17,931 bases of DNA. Origin: Acanthamoeba lenticulata. Taxonomy: Eukaryota; Discosea; Longamoebia; Acanthamoebidae. The stretch's first letter is position 1. Each line of letters opens with the position of its first letter. The DNA lies in NCBI GenBank assembly GCA_002179805.1, contig NAVB01001506.1, forward strand, positions 1 through 17,931, written 5' to 3'. The notes under the pieces are model-generated. The model was given only the letters and a program-made list of their open reading frames with translations, was not told where the DNA came from and did no database searches. Shown here one piece after another: positions 1-10,808 of the stretch. The position numbers were made by a program, and so were the translations under genes.

Positions 1-2104
1 TCTTCTCTTCTCTTGATCCGATCATACCAACGCATGCGTGGCGTACGGAGCAGATTCACCAGCGCTACAGCAGATCCTAAGAGCCGCTATGCGTACGTAG
101 TCGTCACCATCCTTTTTTGTGTTGTGTTGGAAAGCTGTTCATCAGGCTGGTGCACAGCTGCTAGAAGGTTCAACTGACCAACTTTTCTATTCTATTCTAT
201 ATTTATAAAAAATTGAATATTAATAACAGAGTGTTGAAAATGCTGTCGGTGTGGCTCAACAAGTACCTGGAGCGCGACTTCTTCTTCCATGATAAGGGCA
301 ACAGATTGTTCGACCAGCTCCTGAGGTTCTTTAAGGTGATCCAGGAGCACGACCACTCGGAACAGGCCAACAAGCTCAAACTGCTCATCCTCAAGGTTCT
401 TCTTTTTCTTTTTACCACTCCCTCCCCCGCTTAACTGGAAGCGAGCAACCGCGTGCGTGTTCCACTCTCTGACCTGCTTCCCCATCCAACAACAGGTCAA
501 GTATGGGCGAAAGGAGCGAAGCAAAGCGCGCAGCTTGGCTGGTCCCACGACGCTCCAAGTGCCGGAGGGCCTCCGGTACTTAAATCCTTCTTTCTTTGTC
601 TTTTTCTTTTCTTCTTCTTCTTCTTCTTCTGCTTCTTCTTCTTCTTCTGTGATGATAATGACGCGATCGCTGTGTGACTACTTCGGTCCTTCAGAAGCGG
701 TGGCGACACATCTCCACGAGCCTCTGATGGCGCGTTGGCGACGGCACCGACAGTGGCGGTGGCAGCGGGACCCTTGGGCTCTTCTTCGCCGATGGCCTCT
801 CCGGGACTGGCGCCGTCCAGCCGCACACTGCGAACACCCCTACGAAACGCTGCGGCGGAGCAGGCCCTTGTGCCCGGCCTGGGTGGTCAGGCAACGCTCC
901 AGAAGCGATTCTCGCTGTGCGAAATGCCGCTCGTCGAGTTGGCGGAGCAGCTCACGCTCATTGAGCTGGCCATGTTCCGGTACGCGCACACCAGTTCATC
1001 ATTCACACCACGCGCAGGCTGCTGACTTTCGACTTTCCCGCCACCACCATCACAGGTCAATCAGAGAAAGGGAGTTCCTCAATCTGAACTGGAAGAGGAC
1101 CGAGCACAAGCGGAACGCTCGGCACATTGTAAAAATGGTGGAGCGGTTCAACAAGGTGAGCTATTGGGTGGCGACACGAATCGTGCGAGAGACCGACCTC
1201 AAACGGCGCTGCTCTCTGCTGAAACGATTCATCATTCTCGCCGAGGTACTCTTCTCTTCTCTTCCTTCCTCCCCTCCCCGTCCTGGCTCTGGGGGGAGTC
1301 TCATGTGCACACAACTTGTGCAGAAATGTGCGGAGTTGAACAACTTCAACACGCTGATGGAAGTCTTGGCGGGCCTCAACCTGTACCCTATTCAAAGATT
1401 GAAGCAGACGTGGGCGGTACACACCTACACGCGCCATTTTCAATGTGCGCCATTAATCGTTGACACCCGCGCGCTGTACGTACATGTAGAACTTGTCCGA
1501 GAAGTACAAGGAGTCGATGGAGCGCTTGGAGCAGATGATGGAGAACAAGCACAACTTCAAGAACTACCGCGACCGCTTGGCCAAGATCAAGGCCAATGGC
1601 GAACCAACGCTTCCCTACCTAGGTCCGTGCCTCCCCTCGCCTCTCCTCTTTTGTTCTTTCTCAAAAGGGAGAAGATCTTCAATGCGCAGGAGGGGGAGGG
1701 ACTCATCTCTTGACTTGTTTGAGTGCAGGCGTTTATCTGCGAGATCTGACGTTCATCGAGGAAGGCAACAAGACCTACGTGACGGAACACAAGCTCATCA
1801 ACTATGAAAAGATCCAGCTCGTGGGCCAAGTCATCAGGTAACAAGCAAGATCATGCCCTTCCCCTTATTCAAGCCTCGCCAGCAGCGTTATGCGGAGAAC
1901 TGACCTTGAGTGACGTTGGTGCCTGGTTTGGCGTGCAGGGAGGTGCAGTACTTCCAGCAGAACTCGGCTTACGAGGAGCTGCAGATGTCAGAGGTGCCCT
2001 CCACGATCAAATACCTCAAGAAGCTGCGTGGGCTCAAGCAGGAGGAGCTGGACGAGCGGTCGAGAAAGTGTGAACCCCCAAAGAACGGAACCCTCGATGA
2101 GTGA
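1..2104 (+). CDS. Ras guanine-nucleotide exchange factor (REM + RasGEF/CDC25 catalytic domain), 5' partial
   Basis: Activates Ras-family GTPases by promoting GDP release, presumably at membranes. Phase-consistent exons: <1-92 (weakest), 230-395, 496-575, 695-979, 1056-1245, 1324-1416, 1490-1622, 1729-1837, 1939-2104. The exon at 230-395 carries the N-terminal RasGEF module (VLKMLSVWLNKYLERDFF), which stabilises the catalytic domain. The exons at 496-575 and 695-979 hold a basic, then Ala/Ser/Pro-rich linker. The catalytic domain starts near 930 with LAEQLTLIELAMFR and continues with the signature blocks REFLNLNW, VERFNKVSYWVATRIV, LNNFNTLMEVLAGLN, IQRLKQTW, FKNYR, LPYLG and YLRDLTFIEEGN. It closes with the usual helix (KYLKKLRGL) and a charged tail to TGA at 2102-2104. 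The whole catalytic core is present with no broken motif. The donor at 396 (GTTCTT) is non-canonical but required by frame. Upstream regulatory domains, if any, lie outside the window. Family assignment is very secure; the first exon is tentative. Confidence 0.9.
611..648 (+). repeat. CTT/TTC microsatellite inside a RasGEF intron
   Basis: A pyrimidine run of CTT triplets, interrupted once, lies within the intron 576-694. It makes spurious Ser/Phe-rich open frames on the plus strand and Lys-rich frames on the minus strand. It probably acts only as a polypyrimidine-rich intron filler upstream of the acceptor at 693-694. Confidence 0.85.
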
Positions 2105-2281
2105 TAGGCACACAGAAACAGAGACGAGGGTAAATAGATGAAGCAAACACACCACACACCACACACACCAAAGAGAAACAAGAAACGCAAGCCGTGTACA
2201 CCGGTGCACTTCCCCCAAGGAAAAGATCTGATACCAAAAAATACACTTTCAAGCACACCGAATTTTGATGGATAAATCTGG
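2105..2281. other. Convergent intergenic spacer between RasGEF and EF-hand genes
   Basis: 177 bp separating two stop codons that face each other. It contains a CA-rich stretch (about 2146-2171) and no AATAAA on the plus strand. It must hold both 3' UTRs and polyadenylation regions, so the two transcripts may overlap. Confidence 0.6.
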
Positions 2282-3704
2282 TCAGAATGCAGCTGCGATA
2301 CCGATGAACTGTGCCAGTGTGAGGTCAACGTAGCCGTCGTGATCTGCTTACATGACAAACCAAAGGATGATGCGCCAACCAATTAACGTCATAAGATCTT
2401 GCGTGACGAAGGCGAATGGGGTACCTGAATCCGTCCACTGGAAGGTGCTGCGACAAGAGCCTAAGAAAGCGCAGAGCTGGATGAAGCCTTCGAGGTTTAA
2501 GGTAGTTGATGTTGGCTGCTTGGTAGAACCTGTCAATTGACCCAAGTAGACGATCAATAAGGTCATCGAAAAAAGGACGGAAAGGAGTTTGAGTCGTACT
2601 GCTGCTCGTGGTATTGCCACCAGTGGTGAACTTGCGCATCAGAGTATTGGCTGTAGCTGCTGTGAAGTTGAACCCCCCTTCACGCAGAGCATTCGTGATC
2701 TCGCGCTTGTCCAGGCGCCCATTGCGGTCCACATCGAACTTGCGGAATGCTGCCTCCATGGAGGACACGAACTTGTGTAGTTGTGCGTATTCGGTGAAGG
2801 CTACTCCAAAAAGAAAGTGTCCCCCCCACGCAGTGATTAAGTCAGAACTTAAATCAGGAAAAATGTGATCTACGTGAGGCAAGGTGGTTTGTTTGGTTTG
2901 GTTTGGTCGAGGGGGAGGAGGGGACGCAACTGATTTCTCCCGACTGCTTGCGGTCAAAAACCTTGACCAGCATGCGGCAAGTAGTAGCTGAGAATCGATG
3001 ACCACCACCCCACTGCGTTGTTGTTATTGTTGGACAGTCGATTGACAAGGAAGTTAGCTAACACCTCTCATCAGAACGCACACACTAGGACAAAAAGGGG
3101 CAAAAAGGGGCCGCCCGACCTGTTGTTGCTGCTGCAACTCCGATGCTGAAATGGACCCGTTGCGGTCACGATCTGCAGTTGCAAACCATCTCTGAACATT
3201 CACAACCACAACAACAAATGTCAAGATAAACATGACACCAGACCAGCACGCGAACCACCCATCACACGCATGCGTAAGTGCTCATGACCACATCAACAGC
3301 AGCAAATTGCTGAACAAAAGACAACACAAACCTGCAGTTCAGCCATTTCATGGGTTTGGATCATGGCATAGTATTCATGTCCCTATTGCCAATGCGTACG
3401 CCGCAAGGGATGAGAGGCCAAAAGGAAGGCACACACGCTTTTGGGGGAGGGGGTAAGTTACCCAAGGAGCTCCCTGGGAGGGAGGTGGTTGTGGGACAGC
3501 GCCGTAGGCCGACGGTACGGCAGCTGCGCTGCCGTAATACGCCGGACCGCCATAAGGGGGCGGGGCGGCAGTGGCTTGGACACCATATTGGTGGGCTGGT
3601 GGAGGATACTGCTGCTGCTGCTGCTGCTGCTGCATTGTGTAGTTGCTGTACGCCGAAGGAACTTGGGGTGCCCCACCTTGTTGACCCCAACCCGGTTGCT
3701 GCAT
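2282..3704 (-). CDS. Penta-EF-hand calcium-binding protein (ALG-2/peflin/sorcin type)
   Basis: Calcium sensor of the penta-EF-hand family. These proteins dimerise through EF5 and bind membrane-traffic or ESCRT partners in response to calcium. Minus-strand exons: 3704-3462, 3382-3332, 3191-3120, 3012-2931, 2800-2621, 2529-2425, 2343-2282. The total of 795 nt gives 264 residues with phase kept at all six introns. Residues 1-81 are a Pro/Gln/Tyr/Gly-rich tail with eight consecutive Gln. EF1 is at 105-116 (DRDRNGSISASE), EF2 at 142-153 (DRKQSGEITFTE), EF3 at 172-183 (DVDRNGRLDKRE). EF4 is degenerate, without a usable loop. EF5 is at 243-254 (DSDHDGYVDLTL), lacking the acidic residue at loop position 12, as expected for the dimerisation hand. 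The low-complexity tail and five hands match peflin/ALG-2 architecture and length. The start at 3704 is the first ATG that opens the tail. The acceptor for exon 4 could instead lie upstream, which would add residues before the Trp at 123. Confidence 0.9.
3609..3632 (-). repeat. (CAG)8 tract encoding polyglutamine
   Basis: Eight CTG triplets on the plus strand read as CAG on the minus strand. They encode eight Gln in the low-complexity N-terminal tail of the penta-EF-hand protein. A pure triplet tract of this kind is a candidate for length variation between strains. Confidence 0.9.
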
Positions 3705-3866
3705 CCTTGTTTAAACTAAAGTCGAGAAGCGAAAAAAAGCAAAAATTCAGAAAACCAAGTTTAGCTGGCCCTGAAAAAGAGAGCGAAATCCCTTTCGTTC
3801 TTTGCTTTTGGTGGCCCAAGGGCAATACTGGCCAAGGCAGGAAGAAGAACAAAAACCAAGACAAAG
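3705..3866. promoter_or_regulatory. Bidirectional promoter/5' UTR region between EF-hand and PX genes
   Basis: Only 162 bp separate the two divergent start codons (3704 minus, 3867 plus), so both promoters and 5' UTRs must share it. It is A-rich on the plus strand near 3730-3860. I see no convincing TATA box. Regulatory role is inferred from gene arrangement only. Confidence 0.5.
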
Positions 3867-6800
3867 ATGGCAGCACCGCCACTTCCCCACCGCACGGCGC
3901 TTAATTATGGTGCAGCAGCAGCGGGTGGTGGCAGGTCACCTGGGGGGCACGTGGGTGTAGGCGCTCCACCCCTCCCGTTCGCAACTCCCTACAGCCCCAC
4001 GCCCCTTAATCCACCTGCCTACCGGGGGCACTCACCCTATGGTGGCCCCTACATCCCATCATACTCGCAGCATCCATCCTCTTCAGCTTCACCAGCCTCC
4101 CCGCAGCCAGGCTACCACTCCCTGGAGACTGCCCCACCGCATCATCAGCAGTTCCCCCAGCTACCACCACCACCACCCCTACTCCATTCCACAACGACTA
4201 CCACCTCGTCACCTCATTTTGGGGCGCCACCGCCACAACCTCCTCGTCCGGTCCATGCTGCTGCTCCAGTTTCCCCTCCCACCGGTGTCGTGTCGTCGTC
4301 GTCGTACTACGACAACAACATGTGCCCACCTCCCTCGCAAAAGGAGGAGCTAGGCTGGCTGCCGTCTAGTGCTCTCGAAGCTCGGCAACAACCGCAACTG
4401 CAACTGTGCCCGCCCCAACCTGCTTTGCCTCCACGGCCCCATTCAGCCAACGCTGGCTCACCACGTCCAGTGGGGACAGAAACGTGGGACCACTTATCGT
4501 CATCCGCTTCATTCGTGTCTAGCGACACGGGCAGCGGTTGCTACACGTACATGGAGGAATCACACTCTCCTCGGTGCACAGATGGAGGTGGAGGCACCTA
4601 CTCAAGCGCCCCTCCTACCATTGCTCTCCCTGCACGACCGCCACAGGCTCAATACTGCCAAGTGGTGGCGGAGGACGAAGAAGAGGAGGAAGAAGAGGGC
4701 CCCACTAACCGCCGGCCTGAAGTGGTGGTGCCTTCACTGCGATCTGCGCCGTCAGCACCGGCCATTTCCATCACCAAGCCGTACTGCCTCGCCTCCCTTT
4801 CCTCTCCCCTTCTCCCTTTTCATTTCTGTTGCTAAGGGTTGAGGCGTCTGTCTCTTCCTTTTTGTGCTACAGAGAGCCTCCGCAGCAAACGGGCGAGTGC
4901 GTCAGCCCGGTGTCGCCCTCCGCACACCGCCGCTCCAACTCAGTCCCTTTTGTTGGGACCCCCAAGTCTGCGCTGAGTACCCAGTCCTCATCATCTTCCT
5001 CTGCGAAGTACGAACGGCCTCTGGCGGCGCAGCAGCAGCACTCCGCGACAGCCAAACTCTCGACTCCACCCTCTCGTCCTCCTCCCACGCTTGCTTCTGT
5101 GCAACAACAACAACAACAACACAACACCACTCTGCCTTCTGTTTCTGTTGTTGGCGATGCAGCCTCTCACCAGGTACGCTTCACTTCTTTTTTTTGTTGG
5201 GGGAGCCTTGGTTTGGAAAGGTGGGGGTAATTAGGCATTTGAAGTTTGTTATTCATCCTTCTCCGGCATCCACAGCATGCTGTCGCGACAGCGCCCGCCA
5301 AAGAAGAGGTAATATCAGACACGGAAGTGCCTGCCGAGTACGCAGCCAAGCCGCTCCCGTGTCCCCCGCCTAAGAAGAAGCCAGCTGCTTCACCCGCCCG
5401 TAGGCCCTCCTCATTCTCCTCCTTTGTGTTCGTTATTTAGGAAAGGAGGGGGGGGAGGGAATCGACCTACCTGAGCTGTTTGCGCCTTGATTGTGCAGCA
5501 TCGAATCACTCGGTTTTAGGATCAACAACGCGACCCACGCCAGGGGTCAGCAACCCTCCTGAACGAGCTTCTCCAGAGGCACTGTCGCCGATAGCAACGG
5601 CACGCCCAACGGCAGCGACGGCAGCATCAGAACCCCACTCGAGTGAACCAAAGAAAGCACTTGAGCTCGGCACCACCAGTCGACCAGTGGCAACGTATCA
5701 AGCTACGCCTGGCAAGCTGGTCAAATGTACGTGTGCCTCTCTCTCTCTCTCTCTTCTGCTCTGCTTCAGGTGCGAACCACTGAGAAATATTGGGGGGGGG
5801 CTATCTAAATATTCCAGCATTCGTTCCACCGAAGCCCACTAGCCAAGTCCATGAACAGACTGCGACCTCATGCACACCCACTTTGATTATAGGCCCAGCT
5901 TCACAGTCTCAAGTAAAGCCGCCTCTCCCCACAACGTCTGCACCATCACAAGCCACCACTGGTACAACTACGACGGTTGTCTCTTCACTCCCCAAGCGGT
6001 TGCCTCCAGCCCCACCAGTGACCAACAAAGAGCCTGCTGCTCTGGCCAAGTCTGGTAATATACCTTATACCTTTATTTCTGAATCCTCTCTTAAGGATCC
6101 ACTCTTCACCACCACCCAATGCTAATGAGGGCTCCGGTCGGCTCCTTTTAGACCCGAGCCACCCTCGCACAGCGCACCCGCAGCAGCCAGCAGCACTTTC
6201 CGCATCAGGTCCACTTGGCGTTCGGGCAAGGCAAATGCCAAACAAGCCACTCCCTCCACCTGGCGGCACGCAGCCAGGAGTCACTTCAATTCGGGGAGCA
6301 GCGCCAACCACCACCACTACTGCTTCTCGGCCAATCGGGACTAAGCCTCTGCCCCTGGTGGAACCCCTCGTTGGGGAAAAAAAGCAGTCGTTTGAGGGCA
6401 TCAACACCACCATTTCTTTCGTTCTCCTCTCACAGGTCATCCATACCTCTGAGGTTGATCGGTGCGCAGCAATCATACTTTTTTTTTCTCCAATTCTTAT
6501 TTGTCTAACATCATTAGCTCCTGCTACACACACGACACACACAGTTTCTTCTTGTCCACCATTGAGGTCAAGTGGGGCAATTCACAGTGGATTATCAAGC
6601 GCGCCTATGGTCAGTTTCAAGCCTTTGATGCCTGGACACAACACTACGTAGGATTTATTGTTTTACGCAAAAACAGTGTTGTTGCTAACACGTTTTTGTG
6701 GGTGGTTGTTCACTTTACCTTTTTATTCATTTTTTTTTTAAAATATGCAGGTCAAGACAATCACACAATTGCCTTATCCTCTTCCTCCAGCTAAAAAATT

Positions 6801-7102
6801 TGTAAAGCCCAAAGAGAAGAACATGGACAAGCGAATGGCAGAGATGAAGAAGTACGTGGCTGGCATCTCGTCATTTGTCCACCTCTACCTCGCTCACAAG
6901 GTAACCATAAATGCACGGAATCATTTTATGCACTATTTTCAATCTAACTTTTTGCTTGAGCTTGCTCTCCATGTAGGTGGGCCGGGCCATGATCCTTCGC
7001 TTCTTTGCTCCAATTCAAGCAAACGACACCAAAGACTCAAGCACAGTTATTCCATTTGATATTCCTTCATCTCTGCCACAAGGTAAACTTCTTGGTTGGT
7101 GA
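3867..7102 (+). CDS. Proline-rich protein with C-terminal PX (phosphoinositide-binding) domain
   Basis: Predicted adaptor that docks on phosphoinositide-bearing membranes through a PX domain. The long proline-rich arm could bind SH3, WW or EVH1 partners (inference). Exons: 3867-4780, 4873-5173, 5276-5399, 5499-5726, 5818-6054, 6152-6461, 6518-6647, 6751-6900, 6977-7102. Together they give 839 residues with phase kept at all eight introns. Residues 1 to about 690 are Pro/Ser/Thr/Ala/Gln-rich low complexity with one acidic run (EDEEEEEEE). The PX domain spans about 697-815. It has a beta hairpin (FFLSTIEVKW), the basic motif KRAYGQF equivalent to RRYSDF with the lipid-binding Arg at 733 kept, the loop LPYPLPPAKK, then DKRMAEMKKYV and VGRAMILRFF. 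The first ATG of the open frame is used as start. Stretch 6364-6435 is pyrimidine-rich and ends CACAG, so it could be a further intron. An AATAAA lies 22 nt past the stop. The PX call is secure; the exact N-terminal exon structure is moderately so. Confidence 0.82.
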
Positions 7103-7123
7103 TGCCCACCAAGATCACTCCCA

Positions 7124-7129
7124 AATAAA
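7124..7129 (+). terminator. Polyadenylation signal AATAAA for the PX gene
   Basis: A canonical AATAAA hexamer lies 22 nt downstream of the TGA at 7100-7102 on the coding strand. It is the natural poly(A) signal for the PX gene and also supports that stop as the true end, rather than another splice at the GTAAAC at 7083. Confidence 0.65.
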
Positions 7130-7685
7130 GTTACACTTGTGAAAGGAGAACAAGAGAAGCAGAGGGGGGGTCATTGCAGGTCAAGATAGAGGGGGCACGG
7201 GGGCGCAGGTGAAGATGGATTCATTGGATCGCAGTAGGCGGGGAGGACAGATTCCCAGTAATCACATCGCTCCTGTGAGGGTTCAGTGGAGATGAGGACA
7301 TTGGTCTGGTCAGCGCCAAGACAATGTCCAGGAGTGGGCAGTCAAGTCCAGGGTCGTTGGAGGAGGCTAACTCAGGCCCAGGCATTCACCATGTGAGGAG
7401 CTGAGCGTTCAGCGCTACCCTCATGTTGTTGCGCGTCAAGATTCTTGCCGAGGCGGCCAAAGATGCTGTTGTGGCACGCGACGCAGAGGCCTTGGGCCAC
7501 ATGATGCCGATTGACTCGCCTTTCGTTTGTGTCTTGACGAGGTCGTGGCAGCCGATTGGTTTGTTCGCGCGTGCACAAAAGCGATGCGAATAGTGCACTC
7601 GACTCGTTTGAGCTGGACCGCCATTGGCGTTTCAGTTGTGGCTGGCTGTCACCCTTCTCCCCAATTATGCCTTTCCTGATCACGC
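7130..7685. other. Intergenic stretch with a possible minus-strand 3' extension (7372-7689)
   Basis: About 550 bp between the PX poly(A) signal and the end of the next minus-strand gene model. 7140-7370 is G-rich on the plus strand and shows no convincing gene. On the minus strand, 7372-7689 is open for 105 codons and the other two frames are open for 60-70 codons. A possible minus-strand intron (donor about 7703, acceptor about 7640, GACAG) would let the upstream gene run into the 105-codon frame. That frame includes the pair CVAC. The alternative is a long 3' UTR with chance open frames. No minus-strand AATAAA is visible here. Confidence 0.4.
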
Positions 7686-8564
7686 TCATCTCAACCAGAC
7701 GGGGGCGTGTCTATGAGGCCTTCTACGAGCCTGTGCTGGTAGAACTGCAACAAACGTGAAGAAGAACTGCACCATAACAAAGAAAACCACCCATTGTAGT
7801 CGTTTCCTGTTTGGAACTGTTCTGGGCTCGTTAACCATTGCGGATGGACTGGCCGAACCAGCGAGGATTGGTGTGGAAAGGCGGCCCAAAAGCTTTGAGC
7901 GGCTCAAAGACGGCTGGGTTCTGGCAGGTAGGGAGGTTGAAGAAGACAGGGGCGCTGTCCCAACTGCCTGGGCAGGGAATCTCTGTTCCCTTCTGGTAGA
8001 TCATGAGGACAATTGTGTCCTCACAACTAGCTGTAAGGTGAATGCACATAGCCATAAATTGGGGAGAGGTGAGACTTCCAGACGCATGGGCGCACTCCAC
8101 AACAACATGGCTGAACAATGTTGGTGGCTCATGAGCGTACCTCTGCCTGCACGGAGGGCAAGGTTAATACCGGCTCGGTCTTCATAATAGTCCACGACGT
8201 CCTTGAGGAACTCAGCTACTTTCTCACCAACGTACGCGTCCCCCTCCAAGGGAACATCATCGTCATCCTCCTCTTCATGATCACTTGCGTGGCGAGCTCG
8301 CTTCTTGGGGGCGCTGGGCTCTGAGATAGACGCCTTCCCCTTCTTCTTCTTCTTCTTCACCTCCTTTTTTGTTGTAGGCTTTACTTTTCCTTTTGTGGCT
8401 ATGAGCTCGCGTATATTGCCCCACTCCAGCACCAGGCCAAACGCAAGGAAAGGATCTGTGCACACAATAACCGGTTAAGTAAAATCAAACCTTACATACA
8501 GGCCAGGCTCCTTCAAGTTCTCCTTCGGAAGGCGCAGTCGGCGGGTACCATCAGAATAGCCCAT
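7686..8564 (-). CDS. Unrecognised protein with basic nuclear-localisation-like and acidic segments
   Basis: I do not recognise the family. The best phase-consistent minus-strand model is 8564-8549, 8455-8141, 8030-7836, 7744-7686, giving 194 residues. The exon 8455-8141 is the firmest. It opens with DPFLAFGLVLEWGNIREL, then a lysine run (KKEVKKKKKKGK), a second basic cluster (PKKRAR) and an acidic run (HEEEDDDD). After these come EKVAEFLKDVVDYYED and, across the junction to 8030, SCEDTIVLMIYQKG. Next come NLPTCQNPAVFEPL and NPRWFGQSIRN. The two basic clusters suggest nuclear import. Exon 1 (ATG GGC ... ending at 8549) is chosen because its phase fits; a GTATGT donor nearby would give the wrong frame. 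The last exon is weak: the frame not used there reads FYQHRLVEGLIDTPPSG, which looks more protein-like, so the 3' end may be misplaced. Divergent from the glycosyltransferase gene at 8842. Confidence 0.45.
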
Positions 8565-8841
8565 CGCTTGCGTGACAGCCAAAATCGAAGACAAGAAGCC
8601 CGTTTTTTTTTTCCACGAATTAATTCGTTTCCTTTTTCAAAGATCTGCGCGAGTTTGTACAATTCGAAAACACAAGAAAAGCATTTCTTGCCCCTGGGCA
8701 CTTGTTGGTTCTGGTGAAATGCCGTTGGTACTGCACAACATAACGTAACATTGTAAGCGCACAGTTGGGGGGGATGATAGGCTCCCTTGGGGCTTTGGTT
8801 GGGGCGCCTTCGGGCGTCAACTTCACACACTTGTGCGAGAG
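8565..8841. promoter_or_regulatory. Divergent intergenic region between 7686-8564 (-) and glycosyltransferase (+)
   Basis: 277 bp separating two outward-facing start codons. It contains an A/T-rich patch near 8605-8640. Minus-strand open frames here (8513-8863, 8620-9039) lack any recognisable protein and look like chance. Presumed shared promoter and 5' UTRs, inferred from arrangement. Confidence 0.45.
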
Positions 8842-10438
8842 ATGCGTAACCGCGAAAGTGCATGGACGATTAAGACCCAAAAGTGGCTCAAAGGCCCAGC
8901 CAGCCTTTGGATCGTGTGGCCTCTTTTCGCCATCCCCCTCCTCTATTTCTTTTTCGCGGCGACTTCCCATCCTCCAGCAGCGGCAGCGGCAGCCTTCCCC
9001 CCACCACCAGTGGCCTCCCGCCCTCCCATCGATGACCAAGTTAGCGCAACGTCATCAAGCATGGTCACCACCACCCTAAGTTGGTTGAGTAGCTGGGCTG
9101 CTTCGAAGAAGTTTTCCACCGGACACAACAACGTTGCTGACGACGCTGAGAAGCCGAGCAAGACACTCATAACCTACGTGTACTTTGAAAAGAATCAGCT
9201 CTATAAGGACAACCTGCAGTTCTTCCTGGACGTGGGAGTGCAAGAGCGAAGCGATGTGGACTACCTCTTTGTGGTGCAGGGAGCCTGTACTGTGGAGGTA
9301 ACCTTTTCTCTTGACTTCCCATGCTTTCTGGCACACGCGGGGGGGGGGCTGTAAGGCCGCCACACGCGCAATTGCAAATTGTGGGGGGGGGGTGGAAGCA
9401 GCTTTGTCACTCACGTTTGTTTCTGCGTACGTGTGTGTGTGTGTGCGTCTTCTTTTACCACACTTGGGCGGGTAATGCGTAATCGGGTGCGCCACTACAG
9501 TTTCCCGCCTTTGCAAACGTCCAGGTGTTGGTCAAGGACAACGACTGCTTAGACTTTGGAGGGTGGCGCTATGGTTTGGACCACACGGGATGGCGGCACA
9601 AGGGCTACCGCTACTTCATCTTCATGAACTCTTCAGTGCGCGGGCCCTTCGTGCCGCTCTATGTGCCGCCCACAATCTTCTGGCCTACGCTCTTCACCCA
9701 GCGCCTGAGCTCGGCAGGCGATGGCTACAGCGACACCAACGGCCCTATCAAGCTTGTGGGCATGACCATCAACTGTCACTTTCACCGACCTCACGTGCAG
9801 AGCATGCTCTGGGCTACTGATCTTGTGCGTGACCGCCTCATTAACATCATCGTAGCCTTTTCTTGGTAGTGACCTGTCGCTTACTTCCTCTCTATTTCTC
9901 TCTCTCTCTCTTCTCTCACCCCTCTTTTCTACCGAGGCAGGAAGGGCTTACGTTTCTGATGGACCACACAGAAGTGTTGACGTGCAAGCAGTCAATGAGC
10001 GAGGCTATTAATGAGGGTGAGATCGCCCTCAGCATAGAGATGCTCGCACGGGGCTGGAACATTGCCTCAATGGCCGTGGCCTACCGTGGTTGGGATTTTC
10101 GAGTCCATCACGATTGCAATCGCAACCTGGTATGCCGCTGCTCTTCTCTTTATTCCTTCTATTCTCGTGTGCCTGTACGCTGAACAACACTTCCACATTG
10201 TGGGAAACATGTTTTCTCCTTGGTATATGTTTTGCGTTTCTCCACACAGGATCCTAATTGGCATGGAGGGTACTATGGCATCTCTCCAGGTGTCCATGAA
10301 ACTCTCTTCGTGAAGAGCAATCGCAACGTGCGCCCCAAGGAGGTTGATGTTTACTCCCGCATCGCGTTGCAGCAGGTCCACCAAGGCCGATTCAATGGCA
10401 AACCCTTCAGCCGAGGGTCTTCTCTCTTTCCCTCTTGA
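8842..10438 (+). CDS. Type II membrane glycosyltransferase-like protein (RgpF/rhamnan-type fold)
   Basis: Probably a Golgi or ER lumenal glycosyltransferase. Exons 8842-9297, 9525-9824, 9941-10129 and 10250-10438 give 377 residues, all junctions phase 0. A short basic cytosolic tail is followed by one membrane segment at about 21-41 (WIVWPLFAIPLLYFFFA), then a Pro/Ala/Ser-rich stem to about residue 110. The catalytic region starts with ITYVYFEKN, DYLFVVQG and VLVKDNDCLDFGGW. It continues with YRYFIFMNSSVRGPF near 180-194, then KLVGMTINC and HVQSMLWATD. The pattern DFGxW followed by FxxNSSxxGP is typical of RgpF-like and related eukaryotic glycosyltransferases; the exact CAZy family is not certain. 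The ATG at 8842 is chosen because it is the first in frame before the membrane segment. The C-terminus after IALQQ is uncertain, because a GTCCAC donor there could splice to sequence near 10560. An ATTAAA lies about 25 nt past the stop. Confidence 0.78.
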
Positions 10439-10808
10439 TTGATGAGAAACAACAACAACAACAATTAAATTTGGTTTCTCTTTCATGCGCGAATGGCAAA
10501 AGAAAAGTCAAGAAACGAAGTATTTCCCTGCTATTCCTACCATTTCCTTTTCTTCTTCTAGTCTTGTTGTGGCCCCCAAGCAAGCGGATGCGTGGTTCGC
10601 GGTGGCCGTTATCGCTTGGGGTACCAGGTACAAAACCATTTATTTATTTTTTTTTTCTTGGCAATAGTCTAAGCAGCGACACTAATAACCACGTGTCTGC
10701 CAGTGCGCGTTGGGCTGCTGCCTAACTCAACAACTGTTGTTCGGCGGTCTCAGCATTTGCACACCTTTTTCTCAGCCCGGAAGTGCAGGTACCGGGGGGA
10801 GGCGGAAC
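10439..10808 (+). other. Intergenic: glycosyltransferase 3' region and PPR promoter/5' UTR
   Basis: 370 bp. It starts with a CAA repeat and an ATTAAA (about 10463), a plausible poly(A) signal. It then carries pyrimidine-rich tracts and short open frames (10435-10725, 10485-10667) with no recognisable protein content. 10559-10630 could be an extra glycosyltransferase 3' exon, but I could not confirm it. Confidence 0.5.

Noticed and set aside
457..1713. 418-codon plus-strand open frame across the RasGEF gene
   Set aside because: It runs through introns and out of frame through the REM linker; only the parts at 496-575 and 1057-1245 match RasGEF in that frame.
4867..5130. Cys-rich minus-strand frame
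   Set aside because: The Cys run is only the complement of the CAA/CAG glutamine codons of the PX gene.
5985..6542. 185-codon minus-strand open frame opposite the PX gene
   Set aside because: Antisense to phase-consistent exons; no recognisable domain.
7140..7370. Possible tRNA or other small RNA in the gene-poor stretch
   Set aside because: No A-box/B-box pair or cloverleaf could be drawn; the GGTTCAG near 7280 lacks a matching T-stem.
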